Part shown: positions 52,807-61,058 of the stretch, one piece after another
How positions within the stretch are numbered: the first letter of the stretch is position 1
Layout of the letters: every line of letters starts with the position of its first letter
Assembly (NCBI GenBank): GCA_009838645.1
Contig: VXRC01000006.1
Span: forward strand, 1-64,000
Source of the DNA: Gemmatimonadota bacterium
GTDB lineage: Bacteria > JAAXHH01
DNA length: 64,000 bases
Reading direction: 5' to 3'
The notes under the pieces: model-generated
What the model saw: only the letters and a program-made list of their open reading frames with translations
The model's database searches: none
Told to the model about the DNA's origin: nothing
Translations under genes and position numbers: made by a program

Positions 52807-53556
52807 TCAGTTCATCCCCGCCGGCGCCGTCTCGTGAAAGGGGAAGGACCCCTTGAAGGGACGGGGACTGGAGACGTACCACACGCCTTCGTACATCGGG
52901 CAGGTCTGGTAGTGGCAGACCACGTTGCACCGTTCCATGTCGTCGTCTTCCTTGGCGCCCTGGTGGGGGATGTGGCTGAGGAAGACTACCGCGTCGCCGG
53001 CCATGGGGTGCAGCACGACGTGTTCCTGCGCGTAGCACCACTCTTCGAACGCGACGTGGTCGATCCGGGGATACAGATGGGGCGGCTCGGAGAGGTGGCC
53101 GTTCTTGACGAAGCGGAGATTGCCCTGGCCGGGGACGTTGTCCTGGAAGTAGAAGGTCGTGTTCACGCTGCTGGGCTGCACGGCCAGCCTGCGTTTTTTC
53201 GTCTCCCGCTTCTCGTTCCAGTAGCCGTAGAAGTCCATGTGCCATTCCTGGGTGTAGGCGCCGGGATTGATGTGCGCCCGGAAACTGCGGAGCTGGCACT
53301 GCTTGCCCATCATGGCGTAGAGCAGCGGCGCCACGCTCGGATGGCCCACGAGCGGAGCGAAGACCTCGGGCTCCCGGTCCAGCAGGGTGTCGAACCACAT
53401 GTTCCCGACCGCGTTCAGCCCTTCCTCCCATCCCTGCGCCTTCGCGTGGAATATGCGGGAACGCACCTGCTCGGTTTCCTCCGGGGACAGGGCGCCCTTG
53501 AGGAGCACGAAACCGTCCCGTTCCAGTTGATCCAGTTTTACGTCGAGAGCTTTCAC
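52807..53556 (-). CDS. Phytanoyl-CoA dioxygenase (PhyH) family protein with repeat-bearing leader
   Basis: A 249-residue Fe(II)/2OG oxygenase. The iron site is His106-Met-Asp108 in EWHMDFYGYW and His198 in SHIPHQGAKE; Arg209 lies in the final strand. The N-terminal motif LERDGFVLLKGALSPEET is typical. The start is a GTG at 53556 with AGGAGA eight bases upstream. The leader carries a 16-bp tandem repeat and a promoter at 53724-53752. It probably acts alone; the substrate is unknown. Confidence 0.9.
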   Translation of the reverse strand: MKALDVKLDQLERDGFVLLKGALSPEETEQVRSRIFHAKAQGWEEGLNAVGNMWFDTLLDREPEVFAPLVGHPSVAPLLYAMMGKQCQLRSFRAHINPGAYTQEWHMDFYGYWNEKRETKKRRLAVQPSSVNTTFYFQDNVPGQGNLRFVKNGHLSEPPHLYPRIDHVAFEEWCYAQEHVVLHPMAGDAVVFLSHIPHQGAKEDDDMERCNVVCHYQTCPMYEGVWYVSSPRPFKGSFPFHETAPAGMN

Positions 53557-53570
53557 CGGGTCTCTCCTTT

Positions 53571-53628
53571 TACGCCGCTGTCAATGTACGCCGCTGTCAA
53601 TGTACGCCGCTGTCAATGTACGCCGCTG
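53571..53628 (+). repeat. 16-bp tandem repeat, 3.6 copies, in a phyH leader
   Basis: The unit tacgccgctgtcaatg is repeated perfectly three times (53571-53618) plus ten bases. On the minus strand each unit creates TACATTGACA, joining a -10-like and a -35-like box, but spacing is not that of a promoter. It lies between the promoter at 53724-53752 and the GTG start. Confidence 0.9.
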
Positions 53629-53723
53629 ACTGATTCTGGGATCGGTAGTCCGGCCGGTCGCGCACCTCCCGAGTAACGGTCGCGCACCGGCCGCTTCGGA
53701 TTCGTCCTGCGGATTTCGACCAG

Positions 53724-53752
53724 ACCATAAACACAGGGACTTTTGCTGTCAA
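53724..53752 (-). promoter_or_regulatory. Putative promoter of the third phyH gene
   Basis: On the minus strand, TTGACA (53747-53752), a 17-bp spacer and TATGGT (53724-53729). The start near 53717 gives a leader of about 160 nt that includes the tandem repeat. Confidence 0.55.
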
Positions 53753-53811
53753 GTCATACGGACCGCTTCGAGGGACGCCTCGTCAGCCGCGCGCATTCGC
53801 GCCCCGCAGGA

Positions 53812-55281
53812 TCATTCCTCGAACGGATAGAGCGGACGACGCCGGTACCGGAAGTCGAATCGCCGCATGTCCGCGGTCGTGGCGCCGGGCGTGTCCACCC
53901 GGATCAGTCGCTTGCTCACGGGCGCGTAGGCCGCCGTGGGCGCGTGCACGCCCTTGGCGATGAGCACGTGGAAGTCGGCCGGGTCCAGGCCGATACTGGT
54001 CATCATGCCCAGACTGACCGGCACCGTCCGCAGCGACGTCAGGCTCACTTTCAGCCCGCTGTCCGTGGCCACGACAGCGGTCTGTCCCATATTGAACGAT
54101 GTCTTGCCGCCGTGGCGAATGGCCGATTCGGAGAAACGTCCCTCGTGGATCCCCTGTACCCGCACTTCGGTCCGTATGGGTGGGCCGTGCCGGTCATCCG
54201 TCTTGCCGCCCATCTCCAGTGTGAGCCTCGCGCCCACGCCGGCGGCAACGGTCCGTTCGACGGACCCGGGGTCGTAAAGGCAGAGGAAGGTCTTCACCTC
54301 CCCGCGCCTCATGACCTCGTGGGCGATGAGCGTGCCGTCCGCGGCCGAACCTCCGCCCACGTTGTCGCCCATGTCGAGCAGGCACACGGGCCCCTCGCCG
54401 TCCAGGGCGGTGTCGACGGCTTCGGGGATGGGAATGAACTCGCCGACGAATTCGTCCCGGTGCGTGATCAGGTAACCGGCGAGATCATCCGTGATGCGCC
54501 GGGCCAGACCGGCGTCGCCGTCGGTCACGGCAATGAAGGCCGAACCCATCTCCGGCACGTCCGCGTAGGGAAACCCGAGTACGACGCTGTTGGACAGGAC
54601 GCCGGATGCCTCCAGCCACACGTCCGCCTTTTCGTAAAGGGGCCGGCAGGGCGGTGAGGACGTGTCCTGGCGCTCGATACCGATGGCCACCGGTGGAAAA
54701 GCCGCCGCCTGCACGGGCCGGACTTCTCCGCGCAGGGTCCGGGCCATGAGCGTAGCGACCTCCAAGCCCCGCTGCTTCTGGTCCAGGTGCGGGTTGGTGC
54801 GGTAGGCAATGGTGGCGTCGCAGGCCTCGACCATGCGCCGGGAGAGATTGGCGTGGGGATCGATGGTGCAGATGATGGGAAGGTCAGGCCCGACCTCCCC
54901 GCGCAGCCGGGTCAGCCAGTACCCGTCCAGGTCGTGGTAATCCGCCCCCTCGCCGGCATTGGCGCCGTGGGGAGCGACCAGCAGGCCGTCGAGCGGCCCC
55001 GCGCCCGCGAGCTGCGCGAACAACATCTCGATCAGCGCGTCGCAGGTGTCTTGCGTGATCCGGCCGGCCGGCGGGGTGGACGCGTAGAACAGCGGTACGG
55101 CGTCGATGCCGGCGTCGTCCAGTCCCTCCAGGAAGCCGCTGATCTCGTGGAATCCGCCCTTGAAATGATCGGCGACGGCTTCGCCCGTCAGTATCCCGTC
55201 CCGCCGGAACAGGTCGAGGGTCGTCGGCGTGTGGCTGAACGTATTGGATTCGTGGATCAGCGAGAGGATGCCCACGCGCAC
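53812..55281 (-). CDS. M81 family metallopeptidase (MlrC/microcystinase C-like)
   Basis: A 489-residue member of the M81/MlrC family. It starts with RVGILSLIHESNTFSHTPT (His/Glu of the family), and contains DGLLVAPHGANAGEGADYHD, CTIDPHANLSRRM and YRTNPHLDQKQRG, a His/Asp-rich set that binds metal. MlrC degrades linear microcystin products, but most relatives have unknown substrates. The start is a GTG at 55281 with CAGGAG nine bases upstream; a longer frame to 55800 is the shadow of msrA. It lies 17 bp after msrA, probably in one operon. Confidence 0.9.
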   Translation of the reverse strand: MRVGILSLIHESNTFSHTPTTLDLFRRDGILTGEAVADHFKGGFHEISGFLEGLDDAGIDAVPLFYASTPPAGRITQDTCDALIEMLFAQLAGAGPLDGLLVAPHGANAGEGADYHDLDGYWLTRLRGEVGPDLPIICTIDPHANLSRRMVEACDATIAYRTNPHLDQKQRGLEVATLMARTLRGEVRPVQAAAFPPVAIGIERQDTSSPPCRPLYEKADVWLEASGVLSNSVVLGFPYADVPEMGSAFIAVTDGDAGLARRITDDLAGYLITHRDEFVGEFIPIPEAVDTALDGEGPVCLLDMGDNVGGGSAADGTLIAHEVMRRGEVKTFLCLYDPGSVERTVAAGVGARLTLEMGGKTDDRHGPPIRTEVRVQGIHEGRFSESAIRHGGKTSFNMGQTAVVATDSGLKVSLTSLRTVPVSLGMMTSIGLDPADFHVLIAKGVHAPTAAYAPVSKRLIRVDTPGATTADMRRFDFRYRRRPLYPFEE

Positions 55282-55298
55282 GGAATAGCGCTCCTGGA

Positions 55299-55838
55299 TC
55301 ACGACAGCATGTGCTGGAAGGACTTTCTGAACTTGTCCACCTTCGGGTCGATGACCATGAAACAGTAGGGTTGCCGTGGATTGTTGCGATAGTAGTCGTG
55401 ATGGTACGCTTCGGCCTCGTAAAAAACCTCGAGGGGTTCGATCTCCGTAACGATCGCCGCGCTCCACAGGTCCGACGCGTCGGCCTCCGTCCTCGAATAC
55501 TCGGCCGCGCGCTTCTGCTCGTCGTCGTGGTACAGGATGATCGAACGGTACTGCGTGCCGACGTCCCCGCCCTGGCGGTTGAGCGTAGTCGGGTCGTGTA
55601 TACGCCAGAATATGTTCAGGAGGTCCGCGTAACCGATCACGGCCGGATCGAAGGTGATCCGTACGACCTCGGCATGGCCCGTTGCGCCGGTGCATACGGA
55701 CTTGTAATCCGGGTTGTCGACGCTGCCGCCGGCATATCCCGAAACCACGCTCGTTACACCCTTTACCTGCTGGTAGATCGCTTCCAGGCACCAGAAGCAA
55801 CCACCGCCCAGCGTCGCCGTCTGCGTCTCTTGTGTCAT
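55299..55838 (-). CDS. msrA: Peptide methionine sulfoxide reductase MsrA
   Basis: A 179-residue MsrA. The catalytic Cys is in GGGCFWCLEAIY (GCFW motif), with the characteristic GYAGGSVDNPDYKSVCTG and GHAEVVRITFDP blocks. It repairs oxidised methionine (S-form) in proteins using thioredoxin. I use the ATG at 55838 because GGAGGA precedes it; ATG 55853 is also possible. No msrB is visible. It precedes the MlrC-like gene. Confidence 0.95.
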   Translation of the reverse strand: MTQETQTATLGGGCFWCLEAIYQQVKGVTSVVSGYAGGSVDNPDYKSVCTGATGHAEVVRITFDPAVIGYADLLNIFWRIHDPTTLNRQGGDVGTQYRSIILYHDDEQKRAAEYSRTEADASDLWSAAIVTEIEPLEVFYEAEAYHHDYYRNNPRQPYCFMVIDPKVDKFRKSFQHMLS

Positions 55839-55928
55839 GTAGCCGTCCTCCATGGAGTGGGAGATCCGTTTCTTCAAGTCCGTCCGGCCCCGTGGCGCTC
55901 GTTCGTCTGCGCCCGGTCTTGTTTGCTC

Positions 55929-55983
55929 CGGCTCATCCGCGCGGTTTCGTGCCGGCTCGTTCAGCCGCGGCTCATCCGCGCGG
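55929..55983 (+). repeat. 16-bp direct duplication near msrA
   Basis: cggctcatccgcgcgg occurs at 55929-55944 and 55968-55983, a 39-bp period. The second copy overlaps the 3' end of the small membrane gene. Confidence 0.8.
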
Positions 55984-56175
55984 GTTTCTCGTAACGCGCA
56001 TGTACGCAATAACGAAAATGGGTAGGGCGAGGGCCAGGAAAATCCAGATAAGCGCCCGGTCGTCCTCGATGATCCCCGTCATCGACAGCAGGGTGCTCAC
56101 GCCGGCCGCGGGAATGGCCGCGGTGGCGGCGGATACTGCCAGGCAGAACAGGAGATCCTTGATCATGCGCTTCAT
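55972..56175 (-). CDS. Small two-span membrane protein coupled to the amidohydrolase
   Basis: A 67-residue protein with two hydrophobic segments (about residues 8-28 and 42-58) and a positively charged C-terminal tail. No family recognised. The ATG at 56175 overlaps the TGA of the amidohydrolase gene (ATGA), so translation is coupled. A longer frame extending to 56319 is a shadow. Confidence 0.6.
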   Translation of the reverse strand: MKRMIKDLLFCLAVSAATAAIPAAGVSTLLSMTGIIEDDRALIWIFLALALPIFVIAYMRVTRNPRG

Positions 56176-57479
56176 GATGTCGGCCGATTCACCAGTTTGC
56201 CGTCGACGTAGTCCAGCAGATCCCGGGTGACCGCGCCGTCCGGCTCCCGGTCGAAGGTCGTCTTGAAGTCCCGCATCAGGGCGGACAGCTCGAACCGCCG
56301 TCCTTCGCGCACGGTGCATTGTACGTTTTCGATATCTTCTATCCGTTCGAGGGGGTTCCCCCGGACTGCCACCAGGTCGGCCCGAAGCCCCGGCCGGATC
56401 GAACCGGTCCGGCCGTCGATGCCCAGCACCCGGGCGTTGATCGAGGTGGCCGATCGCAACGCGTCCACGACCGGAATGCCGGCGTCCGTGTACATGGCGA
56501 GTTCGTCATGCACGCTCATCCCGGGCACGAGGTGGGGAAAGGGCGTATCCGTGCCCAGCGCGACGGTCACGCCCCGTTGATGGGACCGTCGAAGGAACCG
56601 CTTAAGGTGCACCATGGCGCCCTGGTACCTCCAACGGTATTCAGGTGGTCCGAAACGACCGAGATATCTTTGCCAGATATACAGGTGACGGGGGTGGACC
56701 CAGGCCCTCCGGGCGTCGTGGTGGAAAGGCCGGTCCAGGACGCGCCCGAGCCGGTCCCAGACCACCAGGGTCGGGTCGATGACTACGTCCCGTTCCAGGA
56801 GCAGGTCGATCATGAGATCGTCCTCCGCCTCGGACGCCGCGCGCCAGGCCACGCCGCACCCGGCCAGGTGCTCGAACTCATCGAGTCCGAGCCGCACGGC
56901 GTCTTCCGCGGTGGTCGATTGAAGGTGGGCCACCACGAACTTGCCCGATGCATGGGCGGCGTCGACCGCCGCCTTCATCAGCGGGGACTCCACGCCCGCG
57001 TACAGTTTGATCTGGTCCACACCGGCTTCCGCGTGACGCCGGACCGAATCGGCGATCTCGCCGGGCGTGCAGTGGGCGCGGCCCAACTGGGGCCAGTAGA
57101 CCCGGGGACCGTCGAGCAGGTGGCCGCAGCACAGGATGGCCGGACCGGCGGAAAGGTCCTTTGCGTGGCGTTTGCGCTCCCCCAGGATCCATGCCAGGTC
57201 ATTGCCCACGTCGCGGACCGTGGTCACCCCGGCGGCCAGGAAGGCAGGTCCCATGACGGAACTGTAGTGGACGTGGGCGTCCATCAGCCCCGGCAGGAGC
57301 GTACATGCCGGCAGGGCCGCAGTCTCCATGCCGGCCGGAATCTCGGAGACGGGCAGGACCGCGTCGATGAGGCGATCCTTCACCACGACGGCCACACCGC
57401 TTCGCGTCTCGTCGGATACGCCGTCCCAGATGCGGTCCGGGGCCAGTGCGTACGTGGCGTTCCTCTGGTCTTCCTTCAT
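56172..57479 (-). CDS. Metal-dependent amidohydrolase (imidazolonepropionase/prolidase-like)
   Basis: A 435-residue amidohydrolase-superfamily protein. Metal ligands appear in GLMDAHVHYSS (His-x-His), HLQSTTAEDA and GTDTPFPHLVPG (Asp), and a C-terminal block SIRPGLRADLVAVRGNPL is the classic beta-sandwich return. These enzymes hydrolyse amides, dipeptides or cyclic ureas; the substrate is unknown. The start is the ATG at 57479; the frame extends to 57596 without support. A promoter lies at 57603-57630. Confidence 0.9.
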   Translation of the reverse strand: MKEDQRNATYALAPDRIWDGVSDETRSGVAVVVKDRLIDAVLPVSEIPAGMETAALPACTLLPGLMDAHVHYSSVMGPAFLAAGVTTVRDVGNDLAWILGERKRHAKDLSAGPAILCCGHLLDGPRVYWPQLGRAHCTPGEIADSVRRHAEAGVDQIKLYAGVESPLMKAAVDAAHASGKFVVAHLQSTTAEDAVRLGLDEFEHLAGCGVAWRAASEAEDDLMIDLLLERDVVIDPTLVVWDRLGRVLDRPFHHDARRAWVHPRHLYIWQRYLGRFGPPEYRWRYQGAMVHLKRFLRRSHQRGVTVALGTDTPFPHLVPGMSVHDELAMYTDAGIPVVDALRSATSINARVLGIDGRTGSIRPGLRADLVAVRGNPLERIEDIENVQCTVREGRRFELSALMRDFKTTFDREPDGAVTRDLLDYVDGKLVNRPTS

Positions 57480-57602
57480 GAAAGTATCCCGCGTGCCGGT
57501 CGCCGGCCGGCGTCCCGGACAGGTGCCTTTACCACCTCGTTCGATCCGGTATAAATCCCTTGCCCGCAGCGTGCTCCGTCCATTACTTGGACCCATCGGT
57601 AA

Positions 57603-57630
57603 TATCTAACGTCACCGTGGATTCTGTCAA
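57603..57630 (-). promoter_or_regulatory. Putative promoter of the amidohydrolase gene
   Basis: On the minus strand, TTGACA (57625-57630), a 16-bp spacer and TAGATA (57603-57608). It lies within the divergent gap next to the oadG-like start. The predicted leader is about 117 nt. Confidence 0.45.
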
Positions 57631-57637
57631 AGGGCTA

Positions 57638-57901
57638 ATGTCCAGTCCCCTGTACACCGGATGGCAACGAATCCTGGAAGGCCAGGGTCTCGAAGTCGCC
57701 TTCACGGGCATGTTCATCGTGTTCCTGGCCCTCGCCGCCATCAGCTTCTGCATTGCCATGCTACCCAGGGTCGTGGCGGCGCTGGGGGGCATGCTCCCTG
57801 AACATCCGCACGACCCCACCGGTACGGATTCCCCGCAGGACGACGAAGCCGTGGCCGCGGCCGTCGGGTTCGCGCTCGACGAAAAGAACAACCATCGGTA
57901 A
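57638..57901 (+). CDS. OadG-like gamma subunit of a Na+-pumping decarboxylase
   Basis: An 87-residue protein with one membrane segment (about residues 23-45) in the pattern LEVAFTGMFIVFLALAAISF followed by an acidic tail, matching the OadG family. OadG stabilises the decarboxylase complex and binds the alpha subunit. The ATG at 57638 is preceded by AAAGGG; a longer upstream frame is unsupported. The beta subunit gene follows 22 bp later. Confidence 0.8.
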   Translation: MSSPLYTGWQRILEGQGLEVAFTGMFIVFLALAAISFCIAMLPRVVAALGGMLPEHPHDPTGTDSPQDDEAVAAAVGFALDEKNNHR

Positions 57902-57923
57902 ACAGGCCATGCGGACGGACTAA

Positions 57924-59054
57924 ATGACGATACTGTACGACTTTCTGTCGGCTTCCGGTCTGGCCGCGGCGACGTGGGGACATGCCGTGATGATCCTGAT
58001 CGGCATGGTCATGATCGTCCTGGCGATCGTCCGCCGCTACGAACCACTGCTCCTCGTGCCCATCGGATTCGGGATCATGCTGGGCAACATTCCCATGATG
58101 GAAGGGGACGGGCATGGGGTCTACGATGAAGGAAGCGTTCTCTACTACATCTATTTCGGCGTCAGGGAAGGCGTCTTCCCGCCCCTGATCTTCCTGGGCA
58201 TCGGGGCCATGACCGATTTCTCGGCCATGCTGTCCAACCCGCGGCTCGTCCTTCTGGGCGCCGCCGCGCAGATCGGCATCTTCCTGACCCTCCTCGGCGC
58301 CATGGCCATTGGTTTTACGCCCGCCGAGTCGGGCGCCATCGCCATCATCGGCGGCGCGGACGGTCCCACGGCCATTTTCCTGTCGTCGAAACTGGCGCCT
58401 CACCTGCTTTCCATGATCGCCATCGCGTCCTATTCCTACATGGCCCTGGTACCCATCATCCAGCCGCCCATCATGCGGCTTTTCACTACACGGCAGGAAC
58501 GGCTGATCCGCATGGCGACGCCCCGGGCGGTCTCGCAGCGGGAGAAGATCCTCTTCCCCATCGTCGCCTTTATCATCGCCGCCATGATCGCGCCGGATTC
58601 GATCGTGCTCGTGGGCATGCTCTTCTTCGGCAACCTGCTCAAGGAATGCGGCGTCACCGAGCGGCTGGCCAATACGGCGCGGACCTCGATGATCGACATC
58701 GTCACCATCCTCCTGGGGTTCTCGGTCGGCGCCAGCACGCAGGCGTCGGCGTTCCTGTCGCTGCAGTCGCTCTTCATTTTCACCCTGGGCGTGGTCTCCT
58801 TCTGCATCGCGACGACCGGCGGCGTGCTCTTCGCCAAGTTCCTGAACCTTTTCGTCAAAGACAAGATCAACCCGCTGATCGGTGCGGCGGGCGTCTCCGC
58901 CGTGCCCATGGCGGCGCGGGTAGCCCAGGTGGAAGCCCATCGCGAAGACCCGCGGAACTTCCTGTTGTTTCACGCCATGGCGCCCAACGTGGCGGGCGTC
59001 CTCGGCTCCGCCATCGCCGCGGGCATACTCTGGTCCGTCCTGGTGGGCGGGTAA
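57924..59054 (+). CDS. oadB: Na+-translocating decarboxylase beta subunit (OadB-like)
   Basis: A 376-residue integral membrane protein with about nine spans. Family motifs include PLLLVPIGFGIMLGNIP, FPPLIFLGIGAMTDFSAML and the Asp-containing IGGADGPTAIFLSSKLAP that carries Na+. It couples decarboxylation of carboxybiotin to sodium export. It lies between the gamma and alpha subunit genes. The substrate family (oxaloacetate, methylmalonyl-CoA or glutaconyl-CoA) is set by the alpha subunit. Confidence 0.95.
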   Translation: MTILYDFLSASGLAAATWGHAVMILIGMVMIVLAIVRRYEPLLLVPIGFGIMLGNIPMMEGDGHGVYDEGSVLYYIYFGVREGVFPPLIFLGIGAMTDFSAMLSNPRLVLLGAAAQIGIFLTLLGAMAIGFTPAESGAIAIIGGADGPTAIFLSSKLAPHLLSMIAIASYSYMALVPIIQPPIMRLFTTRQERLIRMATPRAVSQREKILFPIVAFIIAAMIAPDSIVLVGMLFFGNLLKECGVTERLANTARTSMIDIVTILLGFSVGASTQASAFLSLQSLFIFTLGVVSFCIATTGGVLFAKFLNLFVKDKINPLIGAAGVSAVPMAARVAQVEAHREDPRNFLLFHAMAPNVAGVLGSAIAAGILWSVLVGG

Positions 59055-59095
59055 GTGCGGTGAATACATCGAACCCTTAAAACGAGGGAACCAAC

Positions 59096-60907
59096 GTGAA
59101 GAAAAAAGTCCATTTCATGTGCACCACGTTCCGCGACGGATTCCAGTCCGTTTACGGCGCGCGCGTCTTCACCCGGGACTTCATGCCCGCCGTGGAAGCG
59201 GCGCGGGACGCGGGGATCGACTACTTCGAAGCCGGCGGCGGGGCCCTGTTCCAGTCGCCCTATTTCTACTGCAACGAGGACGCCTTCGAGCGGATGGACG
59301 CCATCCGGGAGGCGGTGGGCCCGGACGCCAACCTGCAGACCCTGTCCCGGGGCGTGAACGTGGTCGGACTGGATTCGCAGCCCAGCGACATCATCCGGCT
59401 GCACGCCGAGTTGTTCAAAAAGCACGGCATGACGACCATCCGGAACTTCGACGCCCTGAACGACGTGGAGAATCTCGTGCACAGCGGCCGGTGCATCACG
59501 GAAGCCGGTCTCAGGCACCAGGTGTGCGTCACCGTCATGGAACTGCCCCCGGGCTGCGCGGGCGCCCACGACGCGGCGTTCTACACGGACACGTTCAGGA
59601 AGATCCTCGACGCGGACATCCCCTTCGACTCGGTGTGTTTCAAGGACGCGTCGGGCACGGCCGTGCCCTCCAAGGTGTTTGAATCCGTCAAGGCCGCCCG
59701 GAAGCTGCTGCCCGAGGGGACCTGGATCCACTACCACACCCACGACACGGTCGGCATCTCCGTCGCGGCGTACCAGGCGGCGCTCGAAGCCGGCGCCGAC
59801 GCCATCGACCTCGCCTTCGCGCCCGTGTCGGGCGGCACTTCCCAGCCGGACATCCTCGTCATGTGGCACGCGCTCCGCGGGACGGACTACGACCTGGACA
59901 TCGACCCGGACGGCGTGCGCGAAGCGGCGGAGATCCTGAAGGAATGCATGGAAGACTATTTCCTGCCGCCCGAGGCCGTGGCCGTGGAGCCTTTGCTTCC
60001 CTGGAGTCCCATGCCGGGCGGCGCGCTGACCGCCAACACGCAGATGCTCCGGGACAACGGGATCATGGACCGCTATCCCGCCATCATCAAGGCCATGAGC
60101 GAGGTCGTGGAGAAGGGCGGGTACGGCACGTCGGTCACGCCCGTTTCCCAGTTTTACTTCCAGCAGGCTTTCAACAACGTGATGATGGGCCCCTGGAAGA
60201 AGATCGCGGAGGACTACGGACGGATGGTGCTGGGCTATTTCGGCCGGACGCCCGTGCCTCCGGACCCGGTGGTCGTGAACATCGCCTCGGAGCAGCTCGG
60301 CCTGCCGCCCAACCGGCGGCCGGTGCTGGAACTCAACGACAACGATCCGAAGAAGGGTGTCGAGGCGGCGCGCAGCGCGCTGAAAGAAGCCGGGATAGAG
60401 GACACGGACGAGAACATCTTCATCGTCGCGGCATGCGGCGAGCGGGGGCTGGCCTTCCTCAAGGGCGAAGGGTTCATCGGCGTCCGCAAGAAGTCACCGG
60501 CCGACCAGGAGGTGCCGGAGGAGGACGCGATGGCCTCGACGGACGGTCCCCGCGGATACCAGGTGACCGTCAACGGCCGGAGTTACGCGCTGCGGATCGA
60601 GGGGAAGACGGCGATCGTGAACGGCAAGGCCTATGACGTCGACCTGCAGCCCGATCAGTCCGAGGCCGCGACAGAGGCGGCGGAACGCGCCGGGACCACG
60701 CCGGTCATCGCCCCGATCCCCGGGAAAGTGCTCAAGGTGGCGGTCACGCCCGGACAGGCCGTCGCGGAAGGGGACGTCATCGTGGTCCTGGAAGCCATGA
60801 AGATGGAAATGCAGGTCACCGCCGACGTGGCCGGAACCGTGACCCATGTCTCCATAAACCCCGGCGTCCAGGTGATCGCGGGCCAGACGCTGGCCTACCT
60901 GGGTTGA
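59096..60907 (+). CDS. oadA: Decarboxylase alpha subunit with biotinyl domain (oxaloacetate decarboxylase/PycB-like)
   Basis: A 603-residue protein. Residues 1-300 form an HMGL-like carboxyltransferase barrel (FRDGFQSVYGARVF, then YHTHDTVGIS with metal-binding His). A conserved PYC/OADA domain (about 315-460) follows, and the C-terminal biotinyl domain carries the biotinylated lysine in LEAMKMEMQVT (Lys569). FRDG-Q matches the oxaloacetate/pyruvate carboxyltransferase motif. The start is a GTG at 59096 with GAGGGAACC upstream. It completes a gamma-beta-alpha operon for Na+ export. Confidence 0.93.
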   Translation: MKKKVHFMCTTFRDGFQSVYGARVFTRDFMPAVEAARDAGIDYFEAGGGALFQSPYFYCNEDAFERMDAIREAVGPDANLQTLSRGVNVVGLDSQPSDIIRLHAELFKKHGMTTIRNFDALNDVENLVHSGRCITEAGLRHQVCVTVMELPPGCAGAHDAAFYTDTFRKILDADIPFDSVCFKDASGTAVPSKVFESVKAARKLLPEGTWIHYHTHDTVGISVAAYQAALEAGADAIDLAFAPVSGGTSQPDILVMWHALRGTDYDLDIDPDGVREAAEILKECMEDYFLPPEAVAVEPLLPWSPMPGGALTANTQMLRDNGIMDRYPAIIKAMSEVVEKGGYGTSVTPVSQFYFQQAFNNVMMGPWKKIAEDYGRMVLGYFGRTPVPPDPVVVNIASEQLGLPPNRRPVLELNDNDPKKGVEAARSALKEAGIEDTDENIFIVAACGERGLAFLKGEGFIGVRKKSPADQEVPEEDAMASTDGPRGYQVTVNGRSYALRIEGKTAIVNGKAYDVDLQPDQSEAATEAAERAGTTPVIAPIPGKVLKVAVTPGQAVAEGDVIVVLEAMKMEMQVTADVAGTVTHVSINPGVQVIAGQTLAYLG

Positions 60908-61058
60908 GTACCCTCGATCCGGATTCCCAGGGCTGGAACGTCGCATGGCCGGGTTTCCCATACAACGTATCCGGGTAGAAGAGCGCTTGTTGAACGCGGC
61001 TCGCGTTCTGAACGCGCCTCGTCTGCGGGACGCGACCGGCATGTTGCACGCGGCCGGC

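Noticed and set aside
53571-53628. CRISPR array
   Set aside because: The repeats are contiguous 16-bp units without spacers and no cas gene is nearby.
53812-55800. Longer MlrC-like frame reaching into msrA
   Set aside because: The extra N-terminal part is out-of-frame msrA sequence; the GTG at 55281 with CAGGAG fits the family N terminus.
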